Below, piece after piece: positions 6,127 through 11,528 of a stretch of 11,528 bases of DNA. Under the pieces are notes generated by a model. The model saw only the letters and a program-made list of their open reading frames with translations, had not been told where the DNA came from and made no database searches. The stretch's first letter is position 1; every line of letters begins with the position of its first letter. The DNA is from an uncultured cyanobacterium (GTDB taxonomy: Bacteria > Cyanobacteriota > Cyanobacteriia > CACIAM-69d): positions 1 to 11,528 of the forward strand of contig CALCTI010000379.1 in assembly GCA_937894105.1 (NCBI GenBank). The letters are read 5' to 3'. The position numbers and the translations under genes are program-made.

Positions 6127-6213
6127 CCGCAAAAAATCAAGCTATACGCCCACCATTTTTATCCCTGTTTTGATCCCCATGCTACTTACGATTTTGAAGA
6201 GGAGAAATGGAAC
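6124..6213 (+). other. In-frame TAA and open 29-codon linker joining the Cas10d and Cas11d frames
   Basis: The TAA at 6124-6126 ends csc3. The next 29 codons (6127-6213) contain no stop in that frame and read PQKIKLYAHHFYPCF, then DPHATYDFEEEKWN, directly into the ATG at 6214, which is in the same frame. This peptide looks like real protein rather than random translation and probably is former linker sequence of a fused Cas10d. One base change would restore a single 1,157-codon frame. It is either a genuine gene split, a readthrough site or a sequencing error. Confidence 0.8.
6200..6204 (+). promoter_or_regulatory. Strong Shine-Dalgarno for cas11d
   Basis: AGGAG, within AGAGGAGA, lies 9 nt before the ATG at 6214. 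It decides the start of the small-subunit gene and matches the known use of an internal ribosome-binding site near the 3' end of fused cas10d genes. Confidence 0.7.
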
Positions 6214-6681
6214 ATGACCCAAGACTCACCCCTTAACCACCCCGAGAAACTAACTGATTTGTATCGCCAATTTTATCGGGCGAAAAAACCCTACAACCCT
6301 AAAGCCAATGCTGTTCTTAAGCCAATCGATGTTGCTGCCAAGGTGATTTTAGATGCTGATTCTAGTTTGTCTCAAGGCGACGCTTTCGTTTCGATGGTAG
6401 CGGCGGAGGTGTTCAAACTGATGGACCGAGTGCGTTCGTCAACCGCTGAGGGACGGTGGGTTGTGAGCGATCGCGAAAAAGAACGTCAATTAGTTCTCAA
6501 CTTTGCCCGCTATTTCGTGGTTGATGTTTTTGAAAAGGCTTTTGCGGGCGATCGCGCTCGATTAGCAGGTCGCCAACTAAACCTAATTCGTAACACCTGC
6601 GAGTTTCTTTATCGCCTAGAGCAAGACAAAGAAAACCAACAGGATCGGGCAAAGCGAAACACTAACCAGGGTGAAACCTGA
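6214..6681 (+). CDS. cas11d: Type I-D small subunit Cas11d, encoded as a separate cistron
   Basis: This 155-aa protein is predicted to be almost all helical (for example IDVAAKVILDADSSL, FVSMVAAEVFKLMDRVRSST, VLNFARYFVVDVFEKAF, LIRNTCEFLYRLEQDK) with a basic, polar C-terminal tail. That suits Cas11, the helical-bundle small subunit that lines the non-target strand in Cascade. In Synechocystis I-D and other type I systems, Cas11 has been shown to arise by independent translation from the 3' end of the large-subunit gene. Here the ORF is in the same frame as csc3, separated from it by one TAA and 29 open codons, and has its own AGGAG 9 nt before the ATG. Size (about 17-18 kDa) fits. The upstream linker probably was part of the ancestral Cas10d. 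It lies 63 bp before csc2. The identity is inferred from frame, position and helicity. Confidence 0.75.
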   Translation: MTQDSPLNHPEKLTDLYRQFYRAKKPYNPKANAVLKPIDVAAKVILDADSSLSQGDAFVSMVAAEVFKLMDRVRSSTAEGRWVVSDREKERQLVLNFARYFVVDVFEKAFAGDRARLAGRQLNLIRNTCEFLYRLEQDKENQQDRAKRNTNQGET

Positions 6682-6744
6682 GCCTCTTTCACTCAAAAAC
6701 TATCGATTTAATTCTCCCCCTTACATAATCAAAGGTAACCACAA

Positions 6745-7770
6745 GTGACCCTACTCAACAGCATCGACGCCAAATTTTTCCACGCCGAAATTCCCTATAA
6801 GCCTATGGGCAAGTACGCCCACTTCCTGACCGTTCGCGTCACTGAATCTTATCCACTGTTTCAAACCGATGGCGAACTAAATAAGGCGCGAGTTCGTGCA
6901 GGGGTCAAGGATAAAAACACCATCAGCCGTCTATCCATGTTTAAGCGAAAGCAATCTACCCCAGAACGGCTCGTGGGTCGAGAACTCCTTCGCACTTATG
7001 ATTTTGTAAAGCCTGAAGACTGCGAGTACAACGTGGAATTTGCAATGAATAATCCCGACTGCATTATCTATGGGTTTGCGATCGGAGATTCGGGATCAGA
7101 AAAATCTAAAGTTGTTGTGGACACTGCTTTTTCCATCACTGCGTTTGACGGATCCCATGAAACTTTTACCCTGAATGCCCCTTATGAGAATGGCACGATG
7201 GCATCCAAAGGAGAAAAAGGCACCACGCAGGGACAGGTGACCAGCCGTATTAATCAGCAAGATCACATTCGCCCCCAAGTTTTCTTCCCCAGCATCGTTA
7301 CTCTCAAGGATCCTACGGAAGCCAGTTTTCTCTATGTTTTTAACAATATCTTGAGAACCCGCCACTATGGCGCCCAAACCACCCGCACCGGTCGAGTTCG
7401 CAATGAGTTAATTGGCATCGTATTCGCCGATGGCGAAATTGTTAGCAACCTGCGCTGGACCCAGACTATTTACGACCAAATGACAGCCGATGGGACCCTC
7501 AAGTCTCCCGATCCCCTTGATGAAGATGACGTTTCAGAAGCAGCTAAAGTGGCGATTGAGAAGTTAATGGGTGAAGAATTTATTGTGCATACTGACTTCA
7601 TTGGTGATGATCAGTTTAAAGAGATTTTGGCAGAGGTAAAGTCCTTGACAGCCAACGAGGAAGGGATTCGTTCAATTTTGGAGAAGGCTAATCAGGAAGC
7701 GCTGACCTATCACGGCAAGCACATTGCTAAACCGACCACTACAAATGTGAAAGCGGGGGCGAAGAAGTGA
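6745..7770 (+). CDS. csc2: Type I-D backbone subunit Cas7d (Csc2)
   Basis: This 341-aa RAMP-family protein forms the helical filament that coats the crRNA guide in the I-D complex. Recognised by the Csc2-type N-terminus FFHAEIPYKPMGKYAHF (residues 12-28), the VRAGVKDKNTISRLSMFKRK segment, and TTRTGRVRNELIGIVFADGE near residues 212-231. Length is normal for the family. The start is GTG (6745), preceded by AAAGG at 6731-6735 with a 9-nt spacer; the next in-frame ATG is within the conserved N-terminus, so GTG is favoured. Its TGA overlaps the ATG of csc1 by one base, implying translational coupling of Cas7d and Cas5d. The last 15 residues (KHIAKPTTTNVKAGAKK) are a probably disordered basic tail. 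Confidence 0.93.
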   Translation: MTLLNSIDAKFFHAEIPYKPMGKYAHFLTVRVTESYPLFQTDGELNKARVRAGVKDKNTISRLSMFKRKQSTPERLVGRELLRTYDFVKPEDCEYNVEFAMNNPDCIIYGFAIGDSGSEKSKVVVDTAFSITAFDGSHETFTLNAPYENGTMASKGEKGTTQGQVTSRINQQDHIRPQVFFPSIVTLKDPTEASFLYVFNNILRTRHYGAQTTRTGRVRNELIGIVFADGEIVSNLRWTQTIYDQMTADGTLKSPDPLDEDDVSEAAKVAIEKLMGEEFIVHTDFIGDDQFKEILAEVKSLTANEEGIRSILEKANQEALTYHGKHIAKPTTTNVKAGAKK

Positions 7771-8483
7771 TGCCCCACATCTATCGCTGCACGTTGGAAT
7801 TGCATGACAGTCTTTATTACGCTACACGGGAAATTGGGCGACTTTATGAAACTGAGCCTGTGTTGCATAACTATGCCCTTTGCTATGCCCTAGGTTTAGT
7901 GGACAGTGAAAAATATGCCACCACCGTGGTTGCAGAAGACAGTTATCGATACTTCTGCCCTGTTCAGGTGCCCATGTACGAAGCTCATCTTTTACCCCTA
8001 AATCAGCAAGGAATTTACATTACACCGGCAAAGGCTGTTCGCCATTCTGCTGTACTAAATACCTGGAAGTACGCCGATAATCGCTACCACGTGGAGATGA
8101 AAAAAACTCAGAAAAATATTCCTAGTTTTGGACGGACAAAGGAGATTGCTCCTGAGAGCCAATTTGAGTTTTTTGCCATTTCCAATCAGTCTCTAAACTT
8201 CCCTCGTTGGATTCGCTTGGGCAAGTGGATGAGTAAAGCCAAAGTTGACGTTTTGGAATTGTCAAAACCAAAACGTAATAACGCTAGGGAGTTCACCTTT
8301 CCCTTTCCCCTTAATCCACTGGATGTCATGTTTACGAATCAGGTGGTTAGCTACGACACCATCAATATGCCGCCCGTTAGTCTAATTCAAAATGTGCGAA
8401 TGGTCGGCGAATACTATTCCTTTGAAAACTCAAAAGAACTGCTAAAACTACCGGCGGCGATGGAGTACCGATTTGGCAATTAG
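7770..8483 (+). CDS. csc1: Type I-D Cas5d (Csc1)
   Basis: This is a Cas5-type RAMP subunit that caps the 5' handle of the crRNA and takes part in PAM-proximal assembly of the complex. The 237-aa product starts MPHIYRCTLELHDSLYYATR, a characteristic Csc1 N-terminus, and continues with the conserved ETEPVLHNYALCYALGL segment. The ATG at 7770 overlaps the csc2 stop (TGATG). A GTG one codon earlier (7767) is in frame, but the overlap and the motif favour the ATG. Spacing to cas6 is 68 bp, with no terminator seen. I see no signs of damage. Confidence 0.92.
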   Translation: MPHIYRCTLELHDSLYYATREIGRLYETEPVLHNYALCYALGLVDSEKYATTVVAEDSYRYFCPVQVPMYEAHLLPLNQQGIYITPAKAVRHSAVLNTWKYADNRYHVEMKKTQKNIPSFGRTKEIAPESQFEFFAISNQSLNFPRWIRLGKWMSKAKVDVLELSKPKRNNAREFTFPFPLNPLDVMFTNQVVSYDTINMPPVSLIQNVRMVGEYYSFENSKELLKLPAAMEYRFGN

Positions 8484-8551
8484 TCATCAATAACATCGGC
8501 GTCTTTCATGGACAGCGATCGTTAAAACGTTTAGTTGGGAAGAGAATTCTG

Positions 8552-9427
8552 ATGCCCCACAGGCTTGTTCTAAATCTCCTGCCAGCGTCACCTATTCCTC
8601 CTGGCTTTACCACTGGGAGACACCTTCACGCCCTGATTGACAGCTTAGTTAGCTCTGTAGATGAGGAAATGGCTAGTCAATTTCACGCTAATCAGCCTAA
8701 AAAGGCATTTACTCTGAGTCCCTTGCAAGTGGTGGGGCAATGGCGATCGCCCCCTCCCTTCCCTGGCGATACCCCCTTACGCTGGACCCACCGCAAACCC
8801 ATAAACCCCAACACTCCATGCTGGTGGCGCATTTCCCTGTTGGACGATCGCCTGTTTAATCACCTCAGTCGCCTATGGTTAAACCTCAATCCAAACCATT
8901 CTTGGCACCTGGGACCGGCAGATTTACATATCACTAGCATTTTGGGAACGCCCCAAAGTGCCCAGCCGTGGGCTGACTTTTGTGAGTATCGACGACTGTA
9001 TGAGCAAGCTTCGGATCAGAATCGTAAGTTGACCTTCCAGTTTTGTACGCCCACTGCTTTTCGTCAGGGGAAATTCGATTCTGCGATGCCCACAACGGAT
9101 CGGGTTTTTGGTAGTTTGCTCCGTCGTTGGAATCACCATAGCGGTTTGGAATTTCCGACCGATATTCTTGAAAATATTCAACCCAGTCAGTTTGAGATTC
9201 GCACTGAGATGGCGACGGACCCTCGTGATCAATTTCAGCACACAGGCGCGAAAGTTAACCCTTCTAATCACTTCACTGGCTGTGTGGGCAAGGTGACTTA
9301 TCGAATATTGGGGCGAGCTGATGAGCTGAAGATAAAGCGGCTTAATACTTTAGCTGATTTTGCGCTGTACGCCGGAGTAGGACGCAAAACACCGATGGGA
9401 ATGGGCGTTACTCGTCGGATTTCCTAA
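8552..9427 (+). CDS. cas6: CRISPR RNA endoribonuclease Cas6d
   Basis: This 291-aa Cas6-family RAMP protein cuts pre-crRNA within repeats. It ends with the glycine-rich loop typical of Cas6, GVGRKTPMGMG (residues 275-285). In the N-terminal half R23, H26 and H45 have the same mutual spacing as the functionally important R29, H32 and H51 I recall for Synechocystis Cas6-1, so these are candidate active-site or RNA-contact residues; this comparison is from memory. A purine-rich GGGAAGAGA lies upstream of the ATG as a weak Shine-Dalgarno. It is the last gene of the interference block, separated by 97 bp with a hairpin from cas4. It would also be the enzyme to mature the mini-array at 2398-2506. 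Confidence 0.9.
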   Translation: MPHRLVLNLLPASPIPPGFTTGRHLHALIDSLVSSVDEEMASQFHANQPKKAFTLSPLQVVGQWRSPPPFPGDTPLRWTHRKPINPNTPCWWRISLLDDRLFNHLSRLWLNLNPNHSWHLGPADLHITSILGTPQSAQPWADFCEYRRLYEQASDQNRKLTFQFCTPTAFRQGKFDSAMPTTDRVFGSLLRRWNHHSGLEFPTDILENIQPSQFEIRTEMATDPRDQFQHTGAKVNPSNHFTGCVGKVTYRILGRADELKIKRLNTLADFALYAGVGRKTPMGMGVTRRIS

Positions 9428-9469
9428 CTCTAATATCCTGATTAATTCCATTGTTCTGTTGTCTAATTT

Positions 9470-9497
9470 CCCTGCTTCGATGCTCCATCAAGCAAGG
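9470..9497. other. 11-bp hairpin between cas6 and cas4
   Basis: CC-C-TGCTT-C-GATG (9470-9482) pairs with CATC-AAGCA-A-GG (9486-9497) around the loop CTC, with one bulge (C9478) and one mismatch (C9472/A9495). No T-run follows, so it is not a standard terminator. It marks the boundary between interference and adaptation genes and could be an RNA-processing or stability element. Confidence 0.5.
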
Positions 9498-9524
9498 ACA
9501 GAGTTGTGGTGGTGAAAATTTTCT

Positions 9525-10118
9525 ATGAATGAAAGTAACTACATTCCTATTGCTGCCCTAAACCAATATGCCTATTGTCCCCATCGCTGCTGGCGAATGT
9601 TTTGCGCTGGCGAATTTAGCGAGAACCAATACACCTTGGAAGGGACGGGGCTACACGATCGCGTCCACACCTTCAGCAGCAATCTGCGCGATGACACGTG
9701 GCAAGTGCGGGCGATTTGGCTCAAAAGCGATCGCCACGGACTTATCGGTAAATCTGATCTAATTGAAGATACCGACGGCAATCTTTACCCCGTGGAATAT
9801 AAGCGCGGTCATCGTGGTGATTTTGAGAACGATGCCCTCCAAGTTTGCGCCCAAGCTTTGTGTCTAGAAGATATGACCGGGCAAATCCTCACACACGGTT
9901 TCGTTTACTACGCCCAATCTCACCAGCGGCAGCCTGTTGACCTTACGCCGGAATTACGGGAAATGGCGATCGCCACCATTGACGCTGTTCAAGAACTTTT
10001 CCACACCGGTCACATGCCCAAACCCGAATATACCAAACGCTGTAAAGGCTGCAGTTTATATACCCACTGTTTGCCCCGCGCTGCCAAAAAAATCAGCAAA
10101 TATCGCGAATCAAACTAA
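9525..10118 (+). CDS. cas4: CRISPR-associated exonuclease Cas4
   Basis: This 197-aa RecB-like nuclease trims prespacers and helps select PAM-compatible, correctly oriented spacers together with Cas1-Cas2. Four cysteines expected to hold the iron-sulfur cluster are present: C18 (YAYCPHRCW) and C173, C176, C182 (CKGCSLYTHC). The nuclease residues are visible as H44 or H48 in GTGLHDRVH, D78 in GKSDLIE, and E91/K93 in VEYKRG. Length is normal. The ATG at 9525 has only a weak upstream signal. cas1 begins 19 bp after its stop, so the two are almost certainly cotranscribed. Confidence 0.95.
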   Translation: MNESNYIPIAALNQYAYCPHRCWRMFCAGEFSENQYTLEGTGLHDRVHTFSSNLRDDTWQVRAIWLKSDRHGLIGKSDLIEDTDGNLYPVEYKRGHRGDFENDALQVCAQALCLEDMTGQILTHGFVYYAQSHQRQPVDLTPELREMAIATIDAVQELFHTGHMPKPEYTKRCKGCSLYTHCLPRAAKKISKYRESN

Positions 10119-10137
10119 CGCTAAATCGACAAAAAAC

Positions 10138-11139
10138 ATGGGAACCGTTTACATTTCTACCGACGGCGCTTTCATTGGAAAAACTGACGAGCGCCTCCGA
10201 GTTCGTGCCCATAAAGAAACCCTGCTCGATGTTCCTTTAATTAAAGTGGACGGGGTCGTTGCATTAGGTCGAGCTACGGTGTCACCGGACGCTCTAAAAG
10301 AGTTATTGGAACGCCATATTCCCCTCAGCTTTATGACCCGTACCGGTCGCTTCCTCGGACGACTAGAGCCGGAATTAAACAAAAATATTTTCGTACGCGC
10401 TGCCCAATGGAAAGCCGCCGGAGAGACCCCGCGATCAATCCACATCGTCCGCAGCTTTATCCGAGGAAAACTTAAAAACTATCGCACCGCCCTGATGCGC
10501 GCTCGACGGGAAGGCATTGCCCCCATTGAACCAGGCATCACCCGCCTAGAACAGGCGATCGCCCCCATCAACCGCACCCAAACCATTGACTCCCTACGCG
10601 GGCTAGAAGGAGCCGGAAGCGCAGCCTACTTCACCCACTTCACCCACCTCATCCGCAACAAAAACTTCACCTTCACCACCCGCAACCGCCGTCCTCCTAC
10701 CGCCCCCATCAACGCCCTCCTCAGCTTTGGCTACGCCCTCCTCCTTCACGACATTCAAGGAGCCATCAACATCGTCGGCTTCGACCCCTACCTCGGCTAC
10801 CTCCACACCCAACGCTACGGTCGCCCCTCCCTAGCCCTAGACCTAATGGAAGAATTTCGCCCCCTCGTGGTGGATGCCATGGTCCTTGCCGCCATTAATC
10901 GTAAAGCCCTGACCCCCAAAGACTTCGAGAACGAGCCCGTTAGCCACGCCGTTTCCCTTACCGATGCAGGACGGCATACATTCTTGCGGCTTTACGAACA
11001 GAAAAAGCAATCAAAATTCAAACATCCCGTCATGGGTCGACAATGTACGTACCAAGAAGCTTTTGAAATTCAAGCGCGGCTACTCGCCAAATACTTAATG
11101 AGCGAAACCGAACAATATCCACCGCTGGTCCTGAAATAA
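10138..11139 (+). CDS. cas1: CRISPR integrase Cas1
   Basis: This 333-aa protein is the metal-dependent integrase that inserts new spacers, working as a complex with Cas2. The start MGTVYISTDGAFIGK at 10138 is chosen; the frame is open further upstream within cas4, but that part does not look like Cas1. Catalytic residues: E157 (RGLEGAGSA), H223 (YLHTQRYGRP) and the acidic pair D235/E238 (LALDLMEEFRP). The N-terminal beta-domain and C-terminal helical domain are both full length. There is no obvious Shine-Dalgarno, so translation may be coupled to cas4. Codon use is odd in the middle: about 10618-10830 uses almost only C-ending codons, unlike the rest of the locus. cas2 follows after 39 bp. 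Confidence 0.96.
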   Translation: MGTVYISTDGAFIGKTDERLRVRAHKETLLDVPLIKVDGVVALGRATVSPDALKELLERHIPLSFMTRTGRFLGRLEPELNKNIFVRAAQWKAAGETPRSIHIVRSFIRGKLKNYRTALMRARREGIAPIEPGITRLEQAIAPINRTQTIDSLRGLEGAGSAAYFTHFTHLIRNKNFTFTTRNRRPPTAPINALLSFGYALLLHDIQGAINIVGFDPYLGYLHTQRYGRPSLALDLMEEFRPLVVDAMVLAAINRKALTPKDFENEPVSHAVSLTDAGRHTFLRLYEQKKQSKFKHPVMGRQCTYQEAFEIQARLLAKYLMSETEQYPPLVLK

Positions 11140-11178
11140 GCGATCTCCACCTATTTTTATCACCGCCCGTAAAGCTCT

Positions 11179-11451
11179 ATGTATATCATTATTTCCTACG
11201 ATATTTCTGACAATAAACGTCGCACTAAGATACACAAGGTGCTGTCATCTTACGGTCAATGGATGCAGTTCAGCGTATTTGAATGCAGCCTAACAGCGAC
11301 ACAGTATGTAAAGTTGCGAAACCGTCTGAATAAACTGATTAACCCTGAGGAAGACAGCATTCGCTTTTACTTTCTCTGTCAGCATTGTGAACAAAAAGTA
11401 GAGCGAATTGGTGGCGTACAAGTTAGGGATGACACTGTTTTCATTGTTTAG
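11179..11451 (+). CDS. cas2: CRISPR-associated protein Cas2
   Basis: This 90-aa ferredoxin-fold protein bridges two Cas1 dimers in the spacer-integration complex. It has the Cas2 N-terminal strand with the conserved aspartate D8 (MYIIISYDISDNKRR), the QFSVFECSL strand typical of the family, and a C-terminal strand ending in DDTVFIV. Length is normal. The ATG has no clear Shine-Dalgarno. It is the last cas gene of the cluster; a 28-bp dyad begins 7 bp after its stop. Confidence 0.95.
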   Translation: MYIIISYDISDNKRRTKIHKVLSSYGQWMQFSVFECSLTATQYVKLRNRLNKLINPEEDSIRFYFLCQHCEQKVERIGGVQVRDDTVFIV

Positions 11452-11457
11452 TGGATG

Positions 11458-11485
11458 TTTGAAAAGTCTGATCGGACACTTCAAA
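11458..11485. other. Imperfect 28-bp dyad centred on GATC after cas2
   Basis: Outer arms TTTGAA (11458-11463) and TTCAAA (11480-11485), inner arms GTC (11466-11468) and GAC (11475-11477), centre GATC (11470-11473). As RNA the 11469/11474 pair could be a G-U. No T-run follows, so it is a weak terminator candidate; an operator or leader element before a CRISPR array outside the window is the alternative. Confidence 0.45.
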
Positions 11486-11528
11486 CTGGGTCTGAATGCT
11501 GTGATGAAAGAGCGCAAACACGCATTCT

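Noticed and set aside
9937..10137. N-terminal extension of cas1 overlapping cas4
   Set aside because: The 67 extra codons lie in another frame of cas4 and do not resemble Cas1; MGTVYISTDG at 10138 is a standard Cas1 start.
10603..10812. 69-aa minus-strand ORF rich in V, G and E
   Set aside because: Low-complexity mirror of the C-rich codon patch in cas1.

Overview
The window is a nearly complete type I-D CRISPR-Cas locus from a cyanobacterium. All the cas genes are on the + strand, in the order cas3d, a small winged-HTH gene, cas10d/csc3, cas11d, cas7d/csc2, cas5d/csc1, cas6d, cas4, cas1, cas2. A cyanobacterial host is indicated by the Csc1/Csc2/Csc3 module and by at least 14 perfect copies of the HIP1 octamer GCGATCGC (starting at 440, 608, 1509, 1863, 3983, 4954, 5615, 5873, 6467, 6548, 8743, 9727, 9966 and 10555), which is highly over-represented in cyanobacterial genomes. 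All 14 lie inside genes; none is in the regulatory stretch 2399-3207.

Layout. 1-71: start of a divergent gene whose N-terminus looks like a ribbon-helix-helix DNA-binding protein, probably the cyanobacterial regulator that sits divergently next to I-D cas3. 72-220: divergent promoter region with a perfect 9-bp dyad. 221-2398: Cas3d helicase. 2398-3207: about 800 bp of regulatory DNA with one 65-aa HTH gene. 3208-9427: interference complex genes and the crRNA-processing Cas6. 9525-11451: adaptation genes. 11452-11528: start of the downstream non-coding DNA, perhaps a CRISPR leader. No ordinary CRISPR array is in the window.

The most notable part is 2398-2629. Two copies of a shortened CRISPR repeat lie 72 bp apart directly behind cas3d, which is one repeat-plus-spacer unit. 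Read on the minus strand they form a one-spacer mini-array. Its guide begins AAATACGTCTA. Just outside it, on the + strand, lies GTT (a fit to the type I-D GTN PAM) followed by AAATAAGTCTA, which agrees at 10 of the first 11 guide positions. The one mismatch is at position 6, the base that type I complexes flip out. The match continues poorly, as is typical of regulatory pseudo-crRNAs, and a full-length protospacer would end immediately before a TTGACA -35 box that drives the HTH gene and possibly the csc operon. This is the architecture of the CreA/CreR class of CRISPR-derived regulatory RNAs, here in a I-D locus.

The second notable point is that the large-subunit frame is interrupted by a single in-frame TAA (6124-6126). 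The 29 codons after it are open and lead in the same frame into the 155-aa ORF with its own strong Shine-Dalgarno sequence. In related systems cas10d is one long gene and the small subunit Cas11d is made from an internal start; here the small subunit has become a separate cistron.

Working together: Cas10d (HD nuclease), Cas7d, Cas5d and Cas11d form the interference complex around a crRNA cut by Cas6d; Cas3d supplies the helicase; Cas4-Cas1-Cas2 acquire spacers. The HTH protein, the divergent regulator and the pseudo-crRNA are candidate controllers. Family calls rest on motif recognition without database searches; comparisons with homologues are from memory.
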